Assembly (NCBI GenBank): GCA_037962975.1 | Contig: CM075669.1 | Coordinates: forward strand, 186,628,501-186,692,500 | DNA from: Clitoria ternatea | Lineage: Eukaryota > Streptophyta > Magnoliopsida > Fabales > Fabaceae | DNA: 64,000 bases | Reading direction: 5' to 3' | In this document: one piece after another, positions 11,058-20,439 of the stretch | How the letters are laid out: every line of letters begins with the position of its first letter | Position numbering within the stretch: position 1 is the stretch's first letter | Made by a program: the position numbers and the translations under genes | The notes under the pieces: model-generated | What the model saw: only the letters and a program-made list of their open reading frames with translations | What the model was told of the DNA's origin: nothing | Databases searched by the model: none

Positions 11058-12653
11058 TTAGTTAGTTTGTGGTAATGTCCCTTTGGGAACCCACACCTTT
11101 CTTATAACCTTTGGTCCAAATTTTCTAACATGGCAATATGAAGCATTATGACCTTTAATACCACAATGATTACACTTCATAAAAGGTGATGATAAGTTTC
11201 TAGGAGGCATAAAGAAATTCTTGTAATGTTTTTCTTTCTTAGTAGGATTAAATCCTAAACCGGATTTGTTAAACATGCATCTTTGTTTTCCAAGTAATGC
11301 ATCTAGATTATCTCTACGATTTGTGAATTTCTCAAGAGTTTTATTCAAGTCTAGGATTTTGCTTTCTAGGTGATCGCATTTCTTGACATGGTCACATGGT
11401 TTTGTTTTAGAGCAAGTTTGATTTTCAGCAACTTTCTTTTTCAAAATTTCATTTTCTTTTACTTGCTCAATTAGATGCATCTCAAGAGTTTCTATGGTTT
11501 TTCTTGACAACTTATACTTACTAGATAATTTAATATATCTATTATACAATTCTTCAAAAGCATCAAACAATTCCTCTTTATCAAGTTCATGATTATTTAC
11601 CTCATCTTGCTCTTCTTGGTGGTTGGCCATTAAGCATAAGTTTGCTTCTTCATTGTCTGATTCTTCGGAGCTAGTCACATCATTTTCATCCCATGCTATG
11701 TAAGCTCTTCTTCTTCCCTTTCTTTCTTTGTTTTTCTTCTTTAGATTTGGACAATCTACTTTGAAATATCATTCCTTGCCACATTCGAAATAAGAGGGTG
11801 AGGATGTATTATCTTTGAGCATAGGTTTCTTACCTTGGCTTGTGAAGCTTCTTTGAAACTTCTTGTTTTTCATGAGCTTGCCGAATCTCTTCACAAATAT
11901 CCCAAACTTTTCATCCTCATCAAGATCACTCTCTAACTCATCCTCATCAATTGAGGTGGCTTTGAGAGCTAGCCCTTTCTCTTTGGAGGATTTTTCTTCT
12001 TCTTCCGTATTCTTCAAGTCCTTGAGCTCTTGCTCTTGTTCTTGAAGCTTTCCAAACAATGTTGCAAGAGACATATTATTAATGTTTGGAGATTACTTGA
12101 TTGCGGTGACAAGAAGTTGCTATTCCCTAGTAAGACTTTTCAACACTTTATGAATAAGCTCTTTGTTATTATAAGACTTGCCAAGGGTAATAAGATGATT
12201 TATGATTAATGTGAACCTCTTTTACAATTCTAGAATAGTTTCTCCGGAGTTCATACTAAAGCTCTCATATTGACTAGTGAGTGTACTAATTTTTGAATCT
12301 TTCACATCACTAGTTCCCTCATGGGTGATTTGGAGAGTATCCCACATTTCTTTAGCAGTTTTACAAGTTACAACTCTAAAGAACTCATCCAAACCTAAAG
12401 CAAGGGTGATGAGATTTTTAGCTTTGTAATTGTATTGGACCTTTTTCTCCTCATTACTAGTCCAATCATCCATTAGTTTTTCTACTTCTTTTCCATCAAC
12501 AGTATCCATAGGTATGAAGGGACCATTTTCAATTGCATTCCAAATTTTCAAATCAATAGATTGTACAAAGATTTTCATTCTTTCTTTCCAAAAAGCATAA
12601 CCTTCACCATTAAAAGCTGGAGGTCTATTTGTAGCACCACCCTCGGGAATCAT
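11058..12653 (-). pseudogene. Copia C gag region with CCHC zinc knuckles, disrupted
   Basis: Begins with ATG at 12651-12653 and the copia gag (UBN2-like) motif NRPPAFNGEGYAFWKERM, followed by WDTLQITHEGTSDVK. A lysine/glutamate-rich stretch, a damaged knuckle (YFECGKE, stop, YFKVDCP, about 11765) and a coiled-coil-like region (11400-11570) follow. A second knuckle (CNHCGIKGHNASYC) lies near 11140. One frame is conserved, but at least three nonsense codons (near 12220, 12090 and 11770) split it into pieces. Confidence 0.85.
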
Positions 12654-12710
12654 GTTCTATGAGATAGAGGCCATCTTAATCTCTTGAAGCTGTTAAGCTT
12701 AATCTTCTAA

Positions 12711-12729
12711 GAGTCAAGCTCTGATACCA
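12711..12729 (-). other. Primer binding site of copia C
   Basis: Minus strand TGGTATCAGAGCTTGACTC, complementary to the 3' end of initiator methionine tRNA, two bases inside the LTR end at 12732. Confidence 0.85.
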
Positions 12730-14313
12730 CTTGTTAGTCAAGTGGCCTCAATACTCAAGAGGAGGGGTGAATTGAGTTTTTAAAACTTTTGCTTAGAAAG
12801 CCTTTGAACTTGATTCCTTTTTCATAAAAGATAATTATATGTAAGAAACAACAAGTATGGTGCAAGAAATGAGATAGAAAAGATGTGCAGAATTCACTTT
12901 GGCAATATATCAAATACTTGGTGTGCAAGAACTTAACTTAGCTAAATCAATCAATTTTAAGTAATGCAATCATAACCAAATTAATAACCCAGCCTGATGC
13001 AAAATGTAAATGCAAGAGAGTAAGGAAGAAAAGCTTGCAAACCAAGATAACGAGTTCCACCACCCCGGTGTACGTCTCGCCTTCAAGTAACCCACTTGAA
13101 GGATTTTTACTATTGAAGTTTAGAGATACAAGCTATGAGCAATTGCAGCTTTCTAGTGTCCCACACTCAAGAACTCAATCCTCACTAGCACAAGGGCACC
13201 CCACCCAATCTCTCAAACTCTCAATACCCAAAGGTTGAACCCCAACCTTTATGACCACTTGATAGGCCCGCAAGTGCACGAGGTATCGCGTAATAAAAAG
13301 TTATCGTCCCACAGAGATTGTGCCCAAGTACAAGTTTTCACAGTGGTTCAATTATCTAGAAAATAGTGAAATTAGGATTGTAATGTAGAAGATTAAGAAA
13401 AGCAAAAGTTAAGAAGAAATGCTATCTGAAAGAACTAAATGAATTCTGAAATTGAAATAGAACAAATGATGGTGAAGCTCTTGGGATTTGGTATATGATT
13501 ATGCTATGTATTTAATTTTCCTAAAACCTTCCTATTTATTAATTCACGCTCTAAGGTTGGATTTCCGAATTTAATTAAGCACTCTTCTCAGAGTAACATT
13601 AATGTGCCCAAATAATAAAGAACCGCGTTCGATTTATTATGTGAACTTGTTAAGAACGGTGAAATCCTATTAAACCTCGAATTGTCATACCCACTTTCGT
13701 GACCTATGATTCTAAGTTCAATTTCATGCGTTCAAACAACTAATTAACCTTTCGATTCTCTTAGAGTTTAATTTCAATTGATCCTATTTCTAGGTATTCA
13801 AAAGCATTACGCGTTCATGGAAATTGAATAGAAGCAATGAATTAACAAACAGAAAAATCCAAAAGAGGTTCAATACATAAGCATTGTCACACCCTAATCC
13901 CAAGATAACGTTTAGCTACACATGCTCAATTCACTACAGCCCATTGATGGAATCAAATTCAGAAATTACAGAGAAAGAGAAAACCTAAGAAGAAAGCAAA
14001 GAACACAAAGCAAAAGCTCTCACTTGTGCTTATGAATCTTTCTGAAATCTGCCCAAGGAAGTTCTTCAACGCCTATGGTCTTGATTTCTTCAATAATCCC
14101 CAGTGAAAACTCTCTCTTTTTCTCTCCAAAAACGACCCAAAAATGTCTGTCTACTTTGCCCCTCAAAAACTGTCCCCTTAAACCTCAGAAACTGCTCCCT
14201 AAAATAAGGAAACTGCTGTGCGTGCAAAAACCCACTGGCAGTGGGAAAAACCCACGGCCAGTGGATCGTACTGGAGGTCCAATTTTTACATTTTTGAGCA
14301 TTCAAACAGAGGA

Positions 14314-16662
14314 TGTAACATCCTAGGTTATTTTGCATTTATTTTTATTCAAACAATTACCTCTTACGATAAATTTTTCCTTTTCTTGAGAATTAATCAA
14401 TATTTAGTGAAAAAGCATTGATTTTTACTGACTTATTTAAGTGACAGTAGTCCCAGTTAGCTTAATTAAATGAGGTCATGAAAAGAAAAGCAAGTTAATT
14501 TAAACACAACGGATGGGAGAAAGGGTGTCAGGGCTTCTCACTTGAGCGAGGCCCCTACTCGTCTAAGCGAGATTCCGGACTCTCACTTAAACGAGGTTTC
14601 TATTCGCTTGAGCGAATACCTTTCACACACCGGATTAGACAAGACATGCAACCGGACTCCCAAAATTTCACTCTAAAAATGGTTCTGTGAACCCAAAGAG
14701 TTATCATAACTACCATGAAAGCATATGCAAATAACAGTGATATATTTTAAAATATAGGTTTACATCTGATCCGGTCTTAATTAAACACAACTAATAATTA
14801 TACTAAGAAGTTTTTATACACACATATGACTCTATAAAGAGTCACTCGAAGTCACTCGGACCCTGGCACCGTTCTCCCCCTTGGCGCGGCCCCATGGCTC
14901 CTTCCCCCTCCCTGTCACTGGTTACTAAAAAAAAATGCAAGGGTGAGTGTTTGGCATTATAATTAATATAGAACGGAATTTAACACTATACATGCATATT
15001 GATACATACACATCAAACATTACTTGTAAGTAGGCATACCGAAACATAGTGTATTACATGCAGTAACTATATTAAACCATCTACACAATTCCATCACATT
15101 CATCACGATCACAACTGACTCTCATACAATCTGACTCCTAGTATCCGGATACTAAAGGATTGGCCTTCAGCTGGGGGTCCTACTTGACACCCCGTGAACC
15201 CTGCTTGGTTCACCGAGTCCTGCTTGACTCTCCACCTCAACCACTGGGTCCTACTTGACCACTGGGTAGCTCAACTGGGCATGAAAACCACGGGAGCCGG
15301 AAATGAGGGGCTATCATATACCGTCGGCCATCCCATACCACATAATCATTCAACAGTTTGCCTTTTACATAATAATATCAATTCCTCATCACTCAGGTAG
15401 CCTGCTTGCTAACCCGACATCACATAACACTGATCATTTCACATTAGATATCACAAGATCATACATGATAAACTCATCCACACCCGATCCTCCATTAATT
15501 AATGTACTCAGTCACACATGCACAAGCATAAACACACAACTACGTTTAGCAACATTTTCCTTAACCTGTTTACGTTACTTCAATGACCTGTTTAAGAAGC
15601 GAGTCCTATTCTAATTAATTATAACCCGAACACCCCCCTTACTTTGGTTCCACGCTTCGATGATCTGTTCTCTGTGTCGATTCCTTCCTCTAAACACTGG
15701 TTTCGCAGTCTCAACTCCGTCACTCAGTCTTCCGTTGCTTAGCCTACTACCTACGGATCATAAAGTACAGCTTGTCACTTCAACGCCCTTAGTTCATGGA
15801 CAATATCTGGACTCACGCTCACCAGAGGAGTGGAGAACAGCCACGAATATAGCCATGCATGGCTCTTAACAGCCAAAGAATAAAAGGAATAAGGGAATCA
15901 CAATTAGAACGGATCAGTAGACTCACCTTGAAGCCTCGATCACAGGAATGGGGTTCAATTGAAGTTTAGACACAAATGGAGTCCCTCTCCAGCGCATGCA
16001 AATCAGCGTTAAGAGAGGAGAGAAAAACAAAAGAGAAGGAATAGACCAACAGTAAAGGTAACTTGTAAATAATGAAGAGGGAAGGAAGAGAATCTCTCTA
16101 TATATATATATAGCTTATGGGCAAGATCGTCTTTTCCTTTATTTTATTTTTATTCTTACTAAATTTAATCAATTTCACTATATTAAACTATTGCATAGTT
16201 ATCAAATCAATTATACTTATTTATTCCCTCAACGTTTAATTATTCACAATTCTCTAATACTTCGCAAGAGTATAGGCCCAATATGAATATCGGCCCCCCG
16301 GTGTCTTAGCTTAATGTTCATACCTCGGAAATCCGAGCTACAATCTGAGAGGTCGGATATATCATCCGTGCTTACCTCTTGGTTACTTATATCCGTTGTT
16401 TCAGTCATTATGAGGTTAATTCGGGCTATGACCCCATGTGAGGCGCTCTCCTCACAACGGTTGGACCAGACCGCCTAGCCCTGCCCGCTCTTCTCCTACA
16501 CTTCCGATCTTTAACTCCGCCTGCTCGCGCTTCAGATACTGACCTCGACACCGGCTTTCTTATCTTTGGCTAAGACAGAACAAATATTAAATAAAACTTC
16601 TAAAACATTTACTAACATTTCTCATTTCTTATAATTCTCATTAAAACATCAGGGATGTTACA
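14314..16662 (-). mobile_element. Solo LTR E (chromovirus type)
   Basis: Begins TGTAACATCC and ends GGGATGTTACA, inverted termini as in LTRs B and F. It is flanked by a perfect 5-bp duplication GAGGA (14309-14313 and 16663-16667). 2349 bases, no internal domain. Orientation is inferred from palindromes of the CTCACTTGAGCGAG type at 14540-14620, which in B and F lie near the LTR 3' end. Formed by recombination between the two LTRs of a full element. Confidence 0.88.
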
Positions 16663-16667
16663 GAGGA

Positions 16668-16862
16668 ACCCACGGCCAGTGGGTTTTTCTGGACCCCAAG
16701 ATATGCATTTTCTCTACATGGCAGCAAGATCCACTGGCAGTGGGAAAAACCCACGGCCAATGGGTTTCTCTGGACCCCAATTTGTGCAAGTTTTTGTTAT
16801 AGGGCAGCAGGATCCACTGGCAGTGGGAAAAACCCACTGCCAGTGGGTTTCTCTGGACTTCA
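16668..16862. repeat. Hairpin repeats CCACTGGCAGTGGG in solo LTR D
   Basis: Units of about 81 bases, each with CCACTGGCAGTGGG, an AAAAA spacer and a reverse-complementary CCCACTGCCAGTGG or CCCACGGCCAGTGG, then GTTTCTCTGGACC. The copy at about 16813-16847 is a perfect 14-bp inverted repeat with a 5-base loop. Another unit lies at 14223-14270, on the far side of the nested solo LTR E. Confidence 0.85.
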
Positions 16863-17469
16863 CTTTGCTGCTTTTTCATAGCTTGAAACTCTTCCATTTA
16901 TCCAATGCTTCCTCGAATGCCACATTTTCAAGGTTTATAGACCTAAAATAGATTTATTCCTGTAAAATAGAGACACCTAAGTAACATGTGTGGAATAAAA
17001 GAAAACACTTGGAATTAAGGGGAAAACTAGCATGAACAACCTAAAAGCTTAAACAAAAATGACTCTAAAACTAGTGCAAACTAGACTCTTATCACCACTC
17101 AAAACTAGAGTGAAGCTTTGTGTTTGGTGTTTGTGTTTATAAGAAAATAACTCTCTTAATAGAGTAGATATATAATTGAAAGCACTCTCAATCTAATGAC
17201 TCTCTAAGAGAAGAGAGAATATGCAAATTCACACTCAAAGTTTCAGAATAATGAAACTATACATAGAAAACAAACTCACAAGATATAATATAGGCTATGA
17301 ATGATTTTCCCTTGATTTCTTGAGTAGCTTGAATGAAAGGTGCATTTATAGGCCTTGGAGAGGAGCTTCAGAAGTTCATAACTGTTGCACAGCATGGGTA
17401 CAAGATTGGAAAATAGAGAAGTGAGCTGGATCCGCACTTTAAAAACATTTCCCCACATTTTGGCACTTA

Positions 17470-17932
17470 GGTAATCAATTATGTCTCGATCTGTAATCGA
17501 TTATGCTTCGCTGTATTCCATTAATTTGTGTCCAGTGGCTGTGTAATCGATTATGTCTTTCCCTGTAATCGATTAGTGGTCAGACAAAGTCAATGTAATC
17601 GATTAGCATACGCTTGTAATCGATTATGCATTATACATGATGCATTTAATTTCTGTACGTAGCACTGTAATCGATTATGTTCTATGTTGTAATCGATTAT
17701 GAGTGAAACAGAACCAATGTAATCGATTTTCCTAGCCCTGTAATCGATTAGGCAAAATACCTGATGCATTATACCATTTATTGCAACATTGTAATTGATT
17801 ATCCTCTTTGTTGTAATCGATTATGTGCATTCCAGAATCAAGGTAATCGATTATCTCAGTGCTGTAATCGATTAGGACATATACCTAATACATTTTATTT
17901 TCTGTTTCACAGCTCTGTAATCGATTATCTTA
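17470..17932. repeat. Array of GTAATCGATTA palindromes in LTR C
   Basis: I count twelve exact GTAATCGATTA and three single-base variants (GTAATCAATTA, GTAATCGATTT, GTAATTGATTA) in about 460 bases. They are arranged in close pairs and embedded in a higher-order tandem repeat of about 123 bases, marked by TGATGCATT-like words near 17638, 17760 and 17884. The array lies in the upstream (U3) part of the copia LTR. Confidence 0.9.
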
Positions 17933-18414
17933 TGCATAAAGCTCAAGTCTGATCTTTGATTTATTGTAGACTCTTTGTACTTCTTCATTTTAAACTTCCC
18001 AAAAGTTTATGCATATTTCTTTAGCATTTTGAGTCTTCATGAACTTCATTTGTCATGTCATGATTCTTCAATTTGTTTACTTTGTCATTATCAAAATCAT
18101 AAAACAATTTTCAAATACACATGGCTGGTCGTGTTTCTCTCTCTACCCTTTTTTCTCTCTCCACCTCTCGCCTTTGCTTGACTTCCCTTTGTGTCACCCT
18201 CTCTATACCTATATTTCTCAAGTGGGTATTGTGTTTTCCTTGCTTGAAGGAACTTTCAATTTTTTTATGTGATGATGATGGTTCCCTTAGGAATTGGGAA
18301 CATGGGGTTTTGGAAAGTGATGATTTTGATATTGAATTAAGGTTGGAGAGTATTTGTTTGGTGGGTATTAGAGGAGATGATTACGAGGTGGGATGGTTAT
18401 AGAGGAGTTACAAA

Positions 18415-18515
18415 AGCTCAAGAAAGTTTAGGAAAAAATCCCTGTAATATCAAGAGAGTTTAGGAAAAAGTTCTTATAATATCAAGAGAGTTTAGGGAAA
18501 AGCCCTTGTAAATGT
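18415..18515 (+). repeat. Three-copy tandem repeat
   Basis: Three imperfect copies of about 34 bases built on AAGAGAGTTTAGGAAAAA followed by CCCTTGTAATATC-like sequence. Confidence 0.8.
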
Positions 18516-18579
18516 AACACTAAATTATGCTTTTTTAATACACATAAACACTAAATTAATGATATTTTTTATAGGTGTC

Positions 18580-18617
18580 ACTGATGAGGTGGCCCAAACT
18601 CATGTCACCTCATCAGT
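18580..18617. repeat. 12-bp inverted repeat (hairpin)
   Basis: ACTGATGAGGTG and CACCTCATCAGT are perfect reverse complements separated by 14 bases. Possibly part of a small degenerate repeat element. Confidence 0.75.
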
Positions 18618-19539
18618 TAACAGCGTTTTCCTTAAATTCGTAAACCCTAAAATTTTATAAGGGCCAAAACCTAAGTTTTTTAAGGGGTTTTTTTCTAATT
18701 CCTAAACTTTAAGAGGGTTAAAAAGGGGTTTTAGCCTTGAAAATATTATTAAAAAATGTTAAAGTATAAGAGAGAAGCTGCACTGAGAGGGAGAAGGATT
18801 TTTTTTACACCTGTTGCTAAAAGATCTTTTAATTTATAAAAGTATATCAAATTCATGTTTTTAGTGGTAAGTAAGAGTATGATAACAAAAATTGAAGCAA
18901 ATTAAATCAATCTAAAAAATGTTTAATAAAATTGATTATTATAATTTAAAAATAATTTAAGTTAGATTTATATTTTTTAGGTGAAGAGAGGTATCAATAC
19001 AAAGAAAAACAAAAGAACTTGAAAATATTATAAAAAAAAAGTTAAAGTATAAGAGACAAACAGTTTGAAAATAAAAAAGAAATCTATATCTAATATAAAA
19101 GACAGTTTGTGAATATCCTCTTGATAGTGGAATTTAACAGGTGGCAGTCTCTAGACATACCTATTTTCCCTCTTAAAACTCATCTATATATATTAAGGCT
19201 TTTAATAATTTTTGTATTTGTTTTTAATAAAAGTTTGTTATTTTTTTATCTTTTCAGCTACTTAACTCTTTCTCTCTCATCCACTTAATGCCCGCAGGTT
19301 TCAGTTTGCAAGTTTCCTATGGGCATTTACTCCTTCATCTTTCATTTGAAATTCAAATTCAAAATTTTCCATAAAATTGCATTTAATGGTTTAGAGTATC
19401 AAAATTTTTTGTTTCCTTCCCCCAATTCTTTAATTCTCTTTTTTCACTTTTCTTTATGTTTTCTAAATTTCTCATATCTCTCTCTCTCACAGAAGCTCTT
19501 TCCTTCATTTTCTCTAATCACTATTACAAGGTGAAAGCC

Positions 19540-19650
19540 ATGTCAAGGGAATCTCCATCATAGAAAACCCTTCATGTTCTTGACACTGACCTTCGCACCC
19601 ACTGGTCCACCGCCACCAACACTAAAGAATGGATTCTCCTTGAACTCGAT
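19540..19650 (+). pseudogene. Captured exon, unidentified plant gene
   Basis: An ATG-led exon-like segment ends in a GT donor at 19651. It encodes HVLDTDLRTHWSTATNTK and EWILLELD, and has an in-frame TAG near its start. The motif reminds me of a galactose-binding (discoidin-like) domain in a large conserved plant protein that I cannot name with confidence. A 19-bp direct repeat, CTTCGCACCCACTGGTCCA, occurs inside the exon and again just after its end. Confidence 0.4.
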
Positions 19651-19807
19651 GTAACTCCCTCTTTCTGGGCGACTTCGCACCCACTGGTCCAATGGTGCAA
19701 GATCCATCTTTGTAATCTGCGCATTCTGTGATGGTAATTTAATTTCATTCATTTTGTTCTCCTTTTTTAATTTCTTTTCAATTTTCTGATTCAATTTTTT
19801 GTGTAAG

Positions 19808-19908
19808 GCTCTAGAACCGATAACGAGTCCTGTTCCCGATTCATGGTACCCCACACTCTCCATCTTCACCCTTGCCATCGGCCTCATCTTAACCGTCTCT
19901 TTCTTCAT
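19808..19908 (+). pseudogene. Captured exon of an OST5/TMEM258-like oligosaccharyltransferase subunit
   Basis: An exon-like segment between an AG (19806-19807) and a GT (19909-19910) encodes PITSPVPDSWYPTLSIF followed by LAIGLILTVSFFM. This matches what I know of the N-terminus and first membrane helix of the small plant OST5 subunit (TMEM258 family), which sits in the ER membrane in the N-glycosylation complex. The remaining helix is absent. It sits downstream of another captured exon, both in plus orientation as for other captured pieces. Confidence 0.65.
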
Positions 19909-20439
19909 GTACATTCCTTCCAGTTTTTCTTTCTATCTACCAATCACGTTGAATTATGAAAGGATTTCGATCCATTTATTGATCTTAGGAATTTTGCTCA
20001 ACATTTACATCTCTCGATTTGGATTTTCATTTTTGTGACTTTTCTTGGGAAATTATTAGGAATTTGTTCTCATTTAGTCGGTACCTTCTTGGATGAGGAA
20101 CAATCTTAAATGTAATGCCCAATTAGATTAAAGTTTTTACAAATGTAGGAGTAAGTTCAATCTAGGATGTAATTGGTCGAGTTTGAACTCAAGTGCTTGC
20201 AGAAGAACATTCTTCTATGACTAGGTTATTAGGTCTATGATGTATTTTTATTTGTTTATTTATTTATTTGAAGGGCAAATATCTCCAACTTTAGGGTGTT
20301 TCAGTTCAGCTCCCGTAGGTTATATGTTGTTAACCTGTTATTATGACTAATTACAACCACTACTATTGGCCAGACACTATACATATTCATATCACAACAC
20401 TTCATAAAAGCTTTGAATATCCTAACTGTGTTTTAGGAT

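Larger units (their letters stand above)
13260..17094. mobile_element. Solo LTR D, carrying nested solo LTR E
   Basis: Begins TGATAGGCCCGC and ends CTCTTATCA, so the termini are inverted (TGATA/TATCA). It is flanked by the 5-bp duplication CCACT at 13255-13259 and 17095-17099. Without the inner insertion it is about 1.5 kb. No internal coding region is present, so it looks like a solo LTR. The words CGCAAGTGCACG and TATCGTCCCACAGAGATTG near its start resemble those at the start of repeat L at 63 kb. It carries CCACTGGCAGTGGG hairpins on both sides of E. Confidence 0.8.
10210..18121 (-). mobile_element. SIRE-like Ty1/copia element C, 5' half with nested insertions
   Basis: On the minus strand: LTR (from about 18121), primer binding site, gag with CCHC knuckles, protease, and the start of integrase, where it is cut by element B at about 10209. 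The LTR is interrupted by solo LTR D (13260-17094), itself interrupted by solo LTR E. The remaining integrase, RT and 3' LTR would lie left of the window, beyond B and A. The gag style (GGATNRPPAFNGEGYAFWKE) and the large LTR resemble SIRE-type copia. Confidence 0.75.
12732..18121 (-). repeat. 5' LTR of copia C, split by solo LTR D
   Basis: The inner end starts TGTTAGTCAAG at 12732 (plus strand). The outer end is placed at about 18121, where the minus strand would begin TGTGTATTTG and run into a TTTTGATAATGACAAA stretch typical of SIRE-like LTR starts. LTR sequence is 12732-13259 and 17100-18121, about 1.5 kb without the insertion. The outer half carries the GTAATCGATTA array. Confidence 0.65.
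18122..19082. other. Unassigned sequence between copia C and the Helitron
   Basis: Contains an open frame (18121-18402, plus) of low-complexity hydrophobic character that I do not recognise. It also holds a short tandem repeat (18415-18515), a 12-bp inverted repeat (18580-18617), and a stretch at about 18757-18840 that recurs right of the Helitron at about 29018-29105. No supported gene. Confidence 0.5.

Noticed and set aside
12711..12729. tRNA-like sequence
   Set aside because: This is only the complement of the initiator tRNA 3' end (primer binding site); no cloverleaf is present.
17470..17932. Regularly spaced identical words that resemble a CRISPR array
   Set aside because: The words are 11 bases, spacing is irregular, spacers are themselves repeated in a 123-base unit, and the context is a plant LTR.
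18121..18402. Plus-strand frame starting MAGRVSLSTLF
   Set aside because: It begins at the copia LTR border and has no recognisable domain; codon use looks like non-coding AT-rich DNA.
19558..19914. Minus-strand frame of 118 codons
   Set aside because: It is the antisense shadow of the captured exons, which match known families on the plus strand.
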